Shown here: piece after piece, positions 17,309 through 26,498 of the stretch | Numbering within the stretch: the first letter of the stretch is position 1 | Layout of the letters: the number at the start of each line of letters is the position of its first letter | Source: Salinivirgaceae bacterium | GTDB taxonomy: Bacteria; Bacteroidota; Bacteroidia; Bacteroidales; SZUA-534 | Reading direction: 5' to 3' | NCBI GenBank assembly: GCA_017474765.1 | Contig: JAFVGW010000025.1 | Location: 40,353 to 104,352 of the forward strand | DNA: 64,000 bases | The notes under the pieces: generated by a model | What the model was told of the DNA's origin: nothing | Database searches by the model: none | Seen by the model: the letters and a program-made list of their open reading frames with translations, nothing else | Made by a program: the position numbers and the translations under genes

Positions 17309-17962
17309 TCACAACCCATCAATCAGTGCTCCGTCAATCTCAGAGAGCGAGTGCAGCACGGCGTCGGCAACGCCATATTCGCGGCGGCCGAACATCTCCT
17401 TGTCGGGCACGGCAATCACCTTCATGCGGGCGGCCTTGCCGGCAATCACGCCGTAAATTGAGTCCTCAAGAACAAGGCACTCCTCAGGATTGGTGCCAAG
17501 GCTTTCGGCGGTTGTGAGGAAAATCTCAGGATGAGGCTTGCCATATTTCACGTTTTCAGCCGATTGCACCACACTAAAATACTGCCGCACATCGAGTTTG
17601 TCGAGCACGGCATTGATGAGCGACATGGCCGATGCCGATGCCAGAGCCATTGAATATCCGCGCGAGGCGAACAACTGTGCCGCCTGATGAACGCCCTGCA
17701 TGGGCTCACCGTGAGCCATTACAAGCCGCGTCACTTCGGCCAGAATCTCGCTGGCGCAACGCTGCTCATCGGCAATGTGGCCGGGGTAGATGCTGTTCCA
17801 GTGCGCCACAACGCCGTCCACGCGGATGCCGGTTGTGGAGCGGCACTGCTCCTCGGTGAGGCTGATGCCGTAACTGCCGAAAACGGTGCGCTCGGCCATG
17901 CGCCAAAACGGCTCAGAATCAACAATGAGGCCGTCCATATCGAAAATGACTGATTTTATCAT
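17309..17962 (-). CDS. hxpB: HAD-family sugar/hexitol phosphatase
   Basis: Cytosolic phosphatase of the HAD superfamily, beta-phosphoglucomutase-like subgroup. Starting at the ATG at 17960-17962 the protein is 217 residues and begins MIKSVIFDMDGLIVDSEPFW, motif I (nucleophile Asp in DMDG). The cap contains GIRVDGVVAHW; motif II is ALASASAMSLI, motif III K in YGKPHPEIFL, and motif IV is VLEDSIYGVIAGKAARMKVIAVPD. The pattern matches E. coli YniC/HxpB (hexitol phosphatase), which acts on 2-deoxyglucose 6-phosphate and sugar-alcohol phosphates; the substrate here is not proven. An in-frame ATG 78 bases upstream adds a non-homologous leader and was not chosen. Confidence 0.85.
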   Translation of the reverse strand: MIKSVIFDMDGLIVDSEPFWRMAERTVFGSYGISLTEEQCRSTTGIRVDGVVAHWNSIYPGHIADEQRCASEILAEVTRLVMAHGEPMQGVHQAAQLFASRGYSMALASASAMSLINAVLDKLDVRQYFSVVQSAENVKYGKPHPEIFLTTAESLGTNPEECLVLEDSIYGVIAGKAARMKVIAVPDKEMFGRREYGVADAVLHSLSEIDGALIDGL

Positions 17963-18080
17963 CGCTCTGCTTTTGTGGCCGCAAAAGTATGATAAAGAAC
18001 AATGTGTCCAAATTCGAGCGACAACAGTTAGCAAATTCAAAAAACGCGATTACCTTTAGCCCAATAGAAAAACCGACAGA

Positions 18081-18683
18081 GTGAACAAGATTTTCAATTG
18101 TGTATCAGTGATATTTCACCCTTTGTTTGCGGTGACTTTCGGGGTGTTGTTCATCATGGGGGTGCTGCTGCCGGGGCTGAACCGGTCGCTCATTTTGCTG
18201 CTGCTTTTCTGCCTGGCCTATACGGTGGTCATGCCGCTCGTTTTTGTAGGCGTGGCATGGAAACTGGGCTTTGTGAGCCAGCTGAAGATGCGAAAACGCG
18301 CCGAACGTGTCTACGCACTGACCACCACTGCAATCTGCACCTACTTTTTCGGTCACGCTCTCGGTGGCTGGCATGCTCCTGTCACAATGCAGGTGTTTGT
18401 GATGGGTGCGGCGATAATGATGACAGTTGCCGCGCTGCTGGCGCTGTTCTCGCGCATCAGCCTGCACACCATTGGCTGGGGCGGACTCACGGCTTTGGTT
18501 TCGTACCTGTCGTTCTCTTATTCTAACCTGTCGATAGCTCTGGCTCTGACAGTTTTGGTTTCGGGACTGGTTGCGACGGCACGCCTACGACTCGACGAGC
18601 ACGCCCCTTCGCAGGTTTATGCGGGTTTTATTGTAGGATATATAACTATTTGGATAACATTCATAATCAGTTCATTATGGTAA
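18081..18683 (+). CDS. Polytopic membrane protein, PAP2-like C-terminus
   Basis: A 200-residue membrane protein with about six helices. It starts at GTG 18081. The loop reading RLRLDEHAPSQVYAGFIVG near the C-terminus resembles the PAP2 phosphatase motif region (RxxxxxHxPSQV), but the upstream KxxxxxxRP and central PSGH motifs are not seen, so this is at most a degenerate PAP2 relative. No function is assigned. Its last 7 bases overlap the RNase R start (ATGGTAA), so it is translationally coupled to rnr and probably shares its promoter. Confidence 0.65.
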   Translation: MNKIFNCVSVIFHPLFAVTFGVLFIMGVLLPGLNRSLILLLLFCLAYTVVMPLVFVGVAWKLGFVSQLKMRKRAERVYALTTTAICTYFFGHALGGWHAPVTMQVFVMGAAIMMTVAALLALFSRISLHTIGWGGLTALVSYLSFSYSNLSIALALTVLVSGLVATARLRLDEHAPSQVYAGFIVGYITIWITFIISSLW

Positions 18684-20851
18684 AGAAATCACAATCGGTC
18701 AAAAAGGCGAAGAAGCCGGCCGGCGACAACAAGAAATCGCTCAAAAACCGTATTCTTTCAACTTTCAATCAGAACGATGGCAGACTGCTCAACTACAAGC
18801 AGTTGTCGAAGTTGATGGGCATTGCCGACGACGAGACGCGCAAACTGCTCAACACCTGCCTGAACGAACTGGCGGCCGACGGCGACCTTGACGAACCGTC
18901 GCGCGGGAAATTCCGCATGACGCAGAAATCGGCCTATGTGACTGGCACTGTTGACTTGACATCGAGCGGCGCGGCGTTTGTGGTTTCCGATGAGTTTGAA
19001 GGCGACATCTACATTTCGGCAAGCAACCTGCACCACGCCCTGAACGGCGACACGGTGAAGGTTTTCATCTATGCCGACCGCAGCCGCAAGCATGTTGAAG
19101 GCGAAGTGATTGAGATTATCAAGCGCAAGCGCGAACTGTTTGTGGGCATTGTCGAGACATCGAAACACTTTGCGTTCCTGGTGCCCGACCGCACGCAGAT
19201 GCCGTTCGACATCTTCATCCCGCTGGACAAGATGAAGGGCGCGCAGCGCGGACAGAAAGCCACCGCACGCATTGTGGAATGGACCGAGAAACAGAAAAAC
19301 CCGATTGGCGAGATTGTCGAAGTGCTGGGCAACGTGGGCGAGAACAACACCGAGATGCACGCCATTCTGGCCGAATACGGGCTGCCCTACCGCTTCCCGA
19401 AACGCGTTGAAGACGCCGCCGCCGAAGTGGATGAGCAGATTTCGGAAGAAGAGATTGCCCGCCGACGCGATTTCCGTCAGGTGACAACCTTCACCATCGA
19501 CCCCGCCGACGCAAAGGATTTCGACGACGCCATATCGTTCCGCCGCCTGGCCGATGACCGTTTTGAAGTGGGTGTCCACATTGCCGACGTCACCTTCTAC
19601 GTGCGCCCCAACACCGCTTTGGAAAAAGAAGCCTATCAGCGTGCCACATCGGTCTATCTGGTTGACCGCACGGTGCCCATGCTGCCCGAGAAACTCTCAA
19701 ACAAGGTCTGCTCGCTGCGCCCCAACGAAGAGAAACTATGCTTCTCGGCCGTGTTTGAACTCGATGCCGACGCCAATGTCCTGAGCCAATGGTTCGGCCG
19801 CACGGTCATCTGTTCCGACCACCGTTTTGCTTACGAAGACGCGCAGCAGGTGATTGAGACAAAGGAAGGTCCGCTGGCCGAAGAACTGCTTACACTCAAC
19901 GGCCTGGCGCAGAAACTTCGCGAAAAGCGCTTTGCCGCAGGCGCCATATCGTTCGAGCGCAGCGAAGTGAAATTCCAACTCGACGAAGAAGCGCGCCCCA
20001 TCGGCGTCTATCTGAAAGAGCAGAAGGAAGCCAACCAACTCATTGAAGAGTTCATGCTGCTGGCCAATCGCAAGGTGGCCGAGTTTGTAGGCAAACCCGA
20101 TGCGGGCAAGCCGAAGCGCACTTTCGTCTATCGAATCCACGGCGAGCCCAACAGCGACAAACTGACGGCTTTTGCGCAGTTTATCAAGCGGTTCGGCTAT
20201 CAGATACAAACCAAATCGAAAAAGAAGATTGCAAGTTCGATGAACGCGCTGCTGTCAGATGTCAACGGCAAGACAGAGCAGACGGTGGTTGAGACACTGG
20301 CCATCCGCACCATGGCGCGCGCCGAATATTCCACCAAGAACATCGGGCACTACGGCCTGGCGTTCGACTATTACACACATTTCACATCGCCCATCCGCCG
20401 CTACCCCGACATGATGGTTCACCGCCTGCTGGCGCACTATCTGGAGAACGGCAAGAGCGTGCCTGCCGAAACCTACGAGCAGATGTGCAAGCACTCGTCG
20501 GAGATGGAGCAACTGGCCACAAGCGCCGAGCGCGCATCGATAAAATACAAGCAGGTTGAGTTCATGAAGGACAACGTGGGCAAGATTTTCGACGGCGTGA
20601 TTTCGGGCGTTACGCAGTGGGGCATCTACGTGGAACTGAACGACAGCAAGTGCGAGGGCATGGTCTCGGTGCGCTCGCTGACCGACGATTTCTACGAGTA
20701 CGACGAGGCCGAATTTGCAGTCATCGGCCACCGCACAAAACGCCGCTACACCATGGGCGACAAGGTCTCAGTGCGCGTTGTGGCCGCCAACATGGAGAAG
20801 AAGCAACTCGATTTTGAGATGGTGAGGATGGAAGTGCCGTTTAATGATTGA
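18677..20851 (+). CDS. rnr: Ribonuclease R (RNB family exoribonuclease)
   Basis: Processive 3'-5' exoribonuclease that digests structured RNA. From the ATG at 18677 the protein is 724 residues. It opens with a Lys-rich tail (MVKKSQSVKKAKK), an N-terminal winged-helix region, cold-shock domains (about 75-225), the RNB catalytic domain with TIDPADAKDFDDAISF, which holds the metal-binding Asp residues, and GLAFDYYTHFTSPIRRYPDMMVHRLLA, then a C-terminal S1 domain beginning VGKIFDGVISGVTQWGIYVEL. An in-frame TTG start 27 bases upstream lies inside the preceding gene and is unlikely. Family length is normal. Confidence 0.96.
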   Translation: MVKKSQSVKKAKKPAGDNKKSLKNRILSTFNQNDGRLLNYKQLSKLMGIADDETRKLLNTCLNELAADGDLDEPSRGKFRMTQKSAYVTGTVDLTSSGAAFVVSDEFEGDIYISASNLHHALNGDTVKVFIYADRSRKHVEGEVIEIIKRKRELFVGIVETSKHFAFLVPDRTQMPFDIFIPLDKMKGAQRGQKATARIVEWTEKQKNPIGEIVEVLGNVGENNTEMHAILAEYGLPYRFPKRVEDAAAEVDEQISEEEIARRRDFRQVTTFTIDPADAKDFDDAISFRRLADDRFEVGVHIADVTFYVRPNTALEKEAYQRATSVYLVDRTVPMLPEKLSNKVCSLRPNEEKLCFSAVFELDADANVLSQWFGRTVICSDHRFAYEDAQQVIETKEGPLAEELLTLNGLAQKLREKRFAAGAISFERSEVKFQLDEEARPIGVYLKEQKEANQLIEEFMLLANRKVAEFVGKPDAGKPKRTFVYRIHGEPNSDKLTAFAQFIKRFGYQIQTKSKKKIASSMNALLSDVNGKTEQTVVETLAIRTMARAEYSTKNIGHYGLAFDYYTHFTSPIRRYPDMMVHRLLAHYLENGKSVPAETYEQMCKHSSEMEQLATSAERASIKYKQVEFMKDNVGKIFDGVISGVTQWGIYVELNDSKCEGMVSVRSLTDDFYEYDEAEFAVIGHRTKRRYTMGDKVSVRVVAANMEKKQLDFEMVRMEVPFND

Positions 20852-20908
20852 AGGACGGGCTAATGCCTTGTTAATACGGATAGGCTCTGTGTGTCTCTAT
20901 CAAAAAAA

Positions 20909-20942
20909 GGAAAGGCCTCAACCTCGCGGCTGTAGCCTTTCT
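20909..20942. terminator. Hairpin between convergent rnr and surface-protein genes
   Basis: Inverted repeat GAAAGGC / GCCTTTC with a loop of 18 bases, A-rich on the left and CTTC on the right. It lies 57 bases after rnr and 22 bases beyond the stop of the minus-strand gene, so it can end both transcripts. Confidence 0.6.
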
Positions 20943-20964
20943 TCATATTAGACAATTTCTTGTA

Positions 20965-23900
20965 TTACTTTTCCATCAAATTTTGAACCAAACGCTTCAG
21001 TTCGTCCAACTCTTTTTTCATTGCCTCGTTTTCGGCTTTGACGCTTTTCAGCTCATCAATCTCCGCCTGTTGCTCTTTGACAGCCTCAATCAGGACGGGA
21101 ACGAGTTTTGAATAATCGACTGATTTGAAGCCTTTTTTGTCAGTTGCAACAACCTCGGGCACAACCTCCTCAACCTCTTGTGCAATCACACCAATCTGCT
21201 TTGTTTCAGGATATTGGCATTTTTCATGTGTGCCAAGAACCGTTTTGATTTCCTCTTCCGATTTCCAATAGAAGTTGACGCCGCGCATCTGCAATATCTT
21301 CTGAAGAGAGTTGTTGAGGGTTGTAACGTTGCGCTTCAATCTTAAATCGGATGTTTCAGAAATATTATTTGCCTTGATTGTTCCATTTACCTCAAGCAAA
21401 TAATTAGGGGTTGAAGTACCGATGCCAATATTTCCACTTCGCAAAACTACCATGGCGTTTCTCCAGTCAGACCAACCATAACCACATCCAATAGAGTATA
21501 TTCTATCATACCCTTCATATACTGTTGAATCGTTAAATACGCCCATTACTATTTCCCAAGGATTGTTAGACCTGATATAGTTGCCTATGGCTATAGAATT
21601 GTTTTCTCGGGCTTTGGAATGGAACCCGAGACAAAAAGAAGACTCACCCAAAGTTTCAGATGCCTCACCTATACAATAAGAAAGGTCTGCTTTTGCAGAC
21701 GAACTTTTTCCTAATGCTACAGAAGCCCAACCATTGGCATCACAATCAGTGCCTATTGCGAAAGATCCGGCACCATTAGATTCCGCTGCAAAGCCGATAG
21801 CAACACCTGCATCGTTCGCCTGACAACCGCTACCTATGGCAACGGAATTTGATCCATTGGCACTGGATGCTGATCCCATTGCAATACTGCCAGGACCATA
21901 TGCATTTGCCCAATTGCCAATCGCGAACGTAAATCTTCCGACGGCGGACGCATTGTTCCCGATTGCCATAACACCCTCTCCAAGAGCTTGCGCATTTGCA
22001 CCTATTGCAAAACTACCATCTGATTCATAATCATGTGTTTCGGGACAATCCCTGCAACCGCCAAGTACTTCATTATGTGTTACTTTTTCTGCCTTTCCTA
22101 CTTTAGCGTTACTACCTATTGCCATGGCATTTCGGCCTTCGGCTTTTGCAAAATTTCCTAAAGCCAAATTCACATCACCAACAGCACTGGCGTAAGATCC
22201 TGCCGCGAACGAACCATAACCTTCCGCACTACTTCCTTGCCCTAAAGCCGTGCTATAGGCTCCTGAAGCGGTAGCATTATATCCCATCGCTGTGGAGGCC
22301 TCACCACTTGCTTCGGCAAATTGGCCTAATGCGGCAGTGTTGTCGCCGGTTGTGCCTTTTGAATCAACTGCAAATAAACTTGATTGCTCTTTGCCGTCTT
22401 TAGCAGCTCTGCGACCAGCCACCGCAAAACCAGTGGACATCGGTTTTGAGCCATCTTCATCTTCGTAAATATAAACTGTAGTGCCGTCGGGGTTTATGGT
22501 CAGGTAATCATCGCTTGTCATACCATCTTTGGCAGCCTTGCGGCCAGCCACCGCAAAACCAGTATGCATGGCTTTCGAGTCGTCGTCGTCAAAATAAACC
22601 TGCGTGCCGGCAGTGTTCACTGAGAGGTAATCAATGCCAGTATCGCCATCTTTTGCAGCCTTGCGCCCAGCCACTGCAAAGCCAGTATGCATGGCTTTTG
22701 TGTCGTTATCATCAAAATATACTTGTGTGCCTTCGGTGTTAACCGAGAAATAATCACTTGCCAAACCATCTTTGGCAGCTTTTCGTCCTGCAACGGCAAA
22801 GCCTGTACGAATGGCTTTCGAATCGTCGTCATCAAAATAAACCTGCGTGCCATCGGTGTTAACCGAGAAATAGTCGCTTGTCAGACCATCTTTTGCCGCC
22901 TTGCGTCCTGCAACGGCAAAGCCGGTCCGCATCGCTTTATCATTCGATGTGTCGTTATCAATAAACACCGTTGTTCCTTCGTTATTGATTTTCAGATAAT
23001 TGCTATTATCTTCACCATCTTTGGCAGCCCTGCGTCCGGCTACAGCGAAACCTGTGCTCATGGCCTTTCCGTCATCGTCGATGTAAACGGTTGTGCCATC
23101 AGCATTTACAGCAAAAATATCACTGTTTGAATTGTCTTTTGCAGCCTTTCGTCCAGCTACGGCAAAGCCAGTGCGCATGGCCTTGTCATCGCTCTTTGCG
23201 TCCTCGTCAACATAGACGCGCACGGCGTTAGGATAAACGGCGAAAACCACGTTACCATCTTTGTCTTTCACCTCAAACAGAGCCTCTTCCGCGTTTCCGC
23301 CAGTTTTCGTGTCGGCCTTCACATCGAGTTTCTTAACGGCAATTTCGTCGGTTGCCACCCATGTGGTGCCGTTGTGCACAAGTGTTTGGCCTTTGGTTCC
23401 GGCTACTTGCAGACTGACGGTGCCAGGTTCGCCTTGGGGGCCTTGCTCGCCTTTCAGATTGTCCGACTCATACGTTTTGCCGTCGGTGGTGGTGATGGTC
23501 ATCACGTTGTTGTTGAAAGTGATGTTGGAAATGCCAACACCATTATCGCCCTTTTCTCCGGTTTGGCCTTGCTCACCTTTCAGATTGTAGGTGTAAGTTT
23601 GTCCGTTGGTCATGTTAAAGGTTACTGATCCGTCGGCATTCGAAACACTCTTGATTCCAACACCATCTGCGCCCTTCTCACCATTGTCGCCTTTCTCACC
23701 TTTCAAATTGTAGGTGTAGGTTTGGCCGTTGGTCAAGTTAAAGGTTACTGAGCCGTCGGCGTTTGATACGCTCTCGATACCAACACCATCTGCACCCTTA
23801 TCACCATTGTCTCCCTTGTCGCCTTTATCACCTTTCTCTCCTTTGCTGCTTGGCGAGTTGGCGGCAAAATAAGCGTAAGGCACAGCCTGGAGCTTGGTGG

Positions 23901-24249
23901 TTCCGAGGTCGGTGTAGCTGTCGCCGCCCTTGGTGTCAATCTCAACTTTCATTGAGATGTCGCCCTTTGCCCAGTCAATATCGGCGAACGCGCCCTGTAC
24001 GGCTGTTCCTGAGCCAACCGTCACGCTCAACACACCATAGGCATTGGTTGAGGTTTTCTGTGTTTCCTGATAGAGGACAGTTCCGTCGGCAGCTGTCAGT
24101 GTCAGCTGTAATTGAACATCGGAGCTGCTCACCAGCTCGCCCTGAGCGTTACGCACTACGGCTTGATACGCGAAGCCGTTGGTTTGTGCCACGGCGGCCA
24201 TGGTGGTTACTGCGGCAGCAATTGTGAATAATAAGCGTTTAAAATTCAT
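20965..24249 (-). CDS. Giant trimeric surface protein: collagen-like, GFAVAGR repeats, YadA-like head, S74 chaperone
   Basis: A secreted 1094-residue fibrous protein. Order of parts: signal peptide (to about residue 22, ending VAVAQ); an N-terminal beta domain (23-135) like those that open Bacteroidota tail-fibre-type proteins; collagen-like Gly-X-Y runs at about 136-158, 183-198, 223-237 and 266-277; a repeat array of seven units at 358-633; a YadA-type head (about 634-900) with many AIGSNA / ALGQGS heptads; an ETSDLRLKRNV site of the peptidase-S74 intramolecular chaperone (around 967) with the SD and Lys dyad; VIAQEVEEVVPEVV (1021-1034); and a C-terminal coiled coil (1055-1094). S74 domains trimerise then cut themselves off, so the mature fibre may end near residue 967. 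No T9SS tail is seen. Possible adhesin; partner unknown. Confidence 0.85.
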   Translation of the reverse strand: MNFKRLLFTIAAAVTTMAAVAQTNGFAYQAVVRNAQGELVSSSDVQLQLTLTAADGTVLYQETQKTSTNAYGVLSVTVGSGTAVQGAFADIDWAKGDISMKVEIDTKGGDSYTDLGTTKLQAVPYAYFAANSPSSKGEKGDKGDKGDNGDKGADGVGIESVSNADGSVTFNLTNGQTYTYNLKGEKGDNGEKGADGVGIKSVSNADGSVTFNMTNGQTYTYNLKGEQGQTGEKGDNGVGISNITFNNNVMTITTTDGKTYESDNLKGEQGPQGEPGTVSLQVAGTKGQTLVHNGTTWVATDEIAVKKLDVKADTKTGGNAEEALFEVKDKDGNVVFAVYPNAVRVYVDEDAKSDDKAMRTGFAVAGRKAAKDNSNSDIFAVNADGTTVYIDDDGKAMSTGFAVAGRRAAKDGEDNSNYLKINNEGTTVFIDNDTSNDKAMRTGFAVAGRKAAKDGLTSDYFSVNTDGTQVYFDDDDSKAIRTGFAVAGRKAAKDGLASDYFSVNTEGTQVYFDDNDTKAMHTGFAVAGRKAAKDGDTGIDYLSVNTAGTQVYFDDDDSKAMHTGFAVAGRKAAKDGMTSDDYLTINPDGTTVYIYEDEDGSKPMSTGFAVAGRRAAKDGKEQSSLFAVDSKGTTGDNTAALGQFAEASGEASTAMGYNATASGAYSTALGQGSSAEGYGSFAAGSYASAVGDVNLALGNFAKAEGRNAMAIGSNAKVGKAEKVTHNEVLGGCRDCPETHDYESDGSFAIGANAQALGEGVMAIGNNASAVGRFTFAIGNWANAYGPGSIAMGSASSANGSNSVAIGSGCQANDAGVAIGFAAESNGAGSFAIGTDCDANGWASVALGKSSSAKADLSYCIGEASETLGESSFCLGFHSKARENNSIAIGNYIRSNNPWEIVMGVFNDSTVYEGYDRIYSIGCGYGWSDWRNAMVVLRSGNIGIGTSTPNYLLEVNGTIKANNISETSDLRLKRNVTTLNNSLQKILQMRGVNFYWKSEEEIKTVLGTHEKCQYPETKQIGVIAQEVEEVVPEVVATDKKGFKSVDYSKLVPVLIEAVKEQQAEIDELKSVKAENEAMKKELDELKRLVQNLMEK
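22351..23178 (-). repeat. Seven tandem GFAVAGR-type coding repeats
   Basis: Seven units of about 39-43 residues each open with M-x-TGFAVAGR(K/R)AAKD, followed by a variable DYFSVNTDGTQVYFDDDD-like strand. Core GFAVAGR is constant; the third to sixth units (from about residue 440) are the closest to each other, which suggests recent duplication by slippage. Adjacent copies at DNA level are diverged but still in frame. Confidence 0.9.
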
Positions 24250-24437
24250 AATTTTACTATTTGTTAATTAAATTGATAGTTTAATTATTTTTATGCTCGG
24301 TTTAATAAATGCAATTTAAAGAAAGTTTGTTTTGATAAACCACATGGGCGCATTTTATCGGGGGCTGATATTGCAGAAATTCCGCAAACGCTCAGCCTTA
24401 AATTATAACAACAAGTGGCTCAGATGGATTGTTAAAC

Positions 24438-25448
24438 TTATTTGTAGTAATTCTTCAAATTACGCTCAAACAGTTTTTTGTTGATGGAGTTCACTTGGCG
24501 GATAACATTTTGCATGAGCTGCATACGCTGTTCAATTTCCTCGGCCGAGAGCGTTTCCTGCTGGTTAAAGACCACATTGTCAATCTTGTAGCCTTCGTGG
24601 TCGAGCGTCATTGCTACGGCTGCGCCAAAATCGTCGAAGATGATGACCGACGGCAGGCTGTTCATCGAGTATTTCATAATGGACCGCGACACTGCACCCT
24701 GAATGAGCGAAATCTGGTCCAGGCCAAGATAGTTGGCGCTCACCAGCAGACGAATCATATCAATGATGGCCACTTTGTTGGTCTCGCCGTCGGCCTTCAG
24801 CTGCTCATACTGCTTTTGATTGGTGCCAAGAAAAAGGTCGATGAACGATTTGGGCAGCAGTTGCATATCGCCCAGCTCACCGTTCTTCTGTTTGGTAAGA
24901 TATTCTTTCTGAGCAAGTTTCTGATTGTCGGGGAAGTAGTATTTCCAGTTTTTGGTGCGACGGTACGATTCGGTCATTGGTTTTGGCTTCCAGTTCGATT
25001 CGGGCCTGCGATAGAATGGCGACCAGAGGTTCAGACTTTTTGATTCTAGGCTGTAAATCAGGCAGTTGATAAAATGAATGTAACCTCCGCCAATCTCATC
25101 GTGCAGTGCGCTCCATAGCGTTTTGGCGCGGACGGTGTCGGAGAACCTCATGGCGGCCGCCGTGTCGCCACCGAAACTCTCTATACGCTTGTTTTTCAGC
25201 GCACCCACAAACTCGGGGTCGAGCGTGACGGGGTAGTAGGTCACCTCCTCCGAGCCAACGGCCATCTGCGGCATTGTTGATGTTGAGTGATAAAGGCCGC
25301 GCACATCGAGAATCGATGTGGAGTCGTTGCTGAAGGTGATGTGGATGTTGAAATCGGCGCCCCACCGCATCGATGAAATCTCGTTGCGTTGTGCCGAGGC
25401 CGTCAGTCCCAGCATCAGAAGGACAGCTGTTAAAAATTTATAAGTCAT
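24438..25448 (-). CDS. Secreted protein of unknown function
   Basis: A 336-residue protein with a signal peptide (MTYKFLTAVLLMLGLTASAQ). I do not recognise the family. Visible features: an N-terminal beta-like region (GADFNIHITFSNDSTSILDVRG), a Trp/Tyr-rich middle (about 145-175), and a long helical C-terminus with IEQRMQLMQNVIRQVNSINKK. No Cys-based lipobox and no T9SS tail. It stands between the giant surface protein and cysE, on the same strand as both, with about 190 and 115 bases of intergenic DNA. No operon context speaks to its job. Confidence 0.75.
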   Translation of the reverse strand: MTYKFLTAVLLMLGLTASAQRNEISSMRWGADFNIHITFSNDSTSILDVRGLYHSTSTMPQMAVGSEEVTYYPVTLDPEFVGALKNKRIESFGGDTAAAMRFSDTVRAKTLWSALHDEIGGGYIHFINCLIYSLESKSLNLWSPFYRRPESNWKPKPMTESYRRTKNWKYYFPDNQKLAQKEYLTKQKNGELGDMQLLPKSFIDLFLGTNQKQYEQLKADGETNKVAIIDMIRLLVSANYLGLDQISLIQGAVSRSIMKYSMNSLPSVIIFDDFGAAVAMTLDHEGYKIDNVVFNQQETLSAEEIEQRMQLMQNVIRQVNSINKKLFERNLKNYYK

Positions 25449-25564
25449 TTTGTTGTTGTTTAATCGTTTAATTGTAAAAGTTGAGAAGGTTTAGTGCTTT
25501 GCGGTTTAGAAAGTTTAGATTTCTCAACATTCTCACCTTCTCAACAGCGAAGCGCCTCAACCTT

Positions 25565-26383
25565 TTAAATAATCCAGTTCCCCAATTGGTCGTCCATTTG
25601 GCCTTTCACGTAGACGTTGCTCTTGTTGAACACCGTTGAGTAGGGCTCAACGCCGCTTGTGAGCCACACGTTACCGCCGATGACCGAGTCGTGGCCGATG
25701 ATGGACTTGCCGCCCAGAATGGTGGCGCCAGCGTAGATGGTCACGTTGTCCTCGATGGTGGGGTGGCGCTTCACGCCCGCTTCGGCCTTGTCCACGCTCA
25801 GGGCGCCCAGAGTCACGCCCTGATAGATTTTCACATTGTTGCCGATGACGGTTGTTTCGCCCACCACAATGCCCGTGCCGTGGTCGATGCAGAACGAGTG
25901 GCCGATGGTGGCCCCAGGGTGTATGTCGATGCCCGTCTTGCCGTGGGCGTACTCGGTGAAGAGCCGCGGCACGATGGGGATGTTCTGCTCATAAAGTTGG
26001 TGCGCCAGGCGGTAAACCACAATGGCGTAGAAACCAGGATAGGTCACAATCACCTCCTCGATTGATTTGGCGGCAGGGTCGCCGTTGAAGATGGCCGTAG
26101 CGTCCTCAATCATACGCAGATAGAGCAGTTCGAGCGAGTTCGAGAAGGTGTCAATCTCGTCTTGAATCTGCTCGTCGGCGAGCGAGAGTTGCGCCAGCAC
26201 CTGCTCCATAAGGTGGCGCATATCGTAGTAGCGGGCCTCGGTCGATTGGTCGTCGTCGCACAAGATGGGGAACAGGAAGTTGACCGTCTTGGTCAGCAGT
26301 TGGTGGCTGAGCGACTGCGCAGGAATCTTGCCCGCAGCCTGCCTGCGGAACTGCCCGATGTGTTCGAAAAGTGATTTATCCAT
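25565..26383 (-). CDS. cysE: Serine O-acetyltransferase (EpsC type)
   Basis: Transfers acetyl from acetyl-CoA to serine, the first step of cysteine synthesis, cytosolic. The 272-residue protein has an N-terminal helical domain (about 1-140) and a left-handed beta-helix of hexapeptide repeats (about 140-235): GKTGIDIHPGATIGHSFCIDHGTGIVVGETTVIG, with the catalytic His in CIDHGTG. The longer N-terminal part and the NIPIVPRLFTEYAHGKTG run are those of the EpsC group rather than E. coli CysE. Start at ATG 26381-26383. No downstream cysteine synthase in the window. Confidence 0.93.
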   Translation of the reverse strand: MDKSLFEHIGQFRRQAAGKIPAQSLSHQLLTKTVNFLFPILCDDDQSTEARYYDMRHLMEQVLAQLSLADEQIQDEIDTFSNSLELLYLRMIEDATAIFNGDPAAKSIEEVIVTYPGFYAIVVYRLAHQLYEQNIPIVPRLFTEYAHGKTGIDIHPGATIGHSFCIDHGTGIVVGETTVIGNNVKIYQGVTLGALSVDKAEAGVKRHPTIEDNVTIYAGATILGGKSIIGHDSVIGGNVWLTSGVEPYSTVFNKSNVYVKGQMDDQLGNWII

Positions 26384-26498
26384 TTATGAGAAGTTATAAG
26401 TTTTAAGTTTTCGAAGTTAAAAGTTTTAATGTTTAGAAGTTTAGTTTTTATCGATTTCTAAACAGCGAAGCGACTCACCTTCTAAACATCTCACCTTT

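Noticed and set aside
22351..23178. CRISPR-like periodic pattern
   Set aside because: The period is 117-129 bases, the repeats are translated in frame as GFAVAGR units and no cas gene is present.
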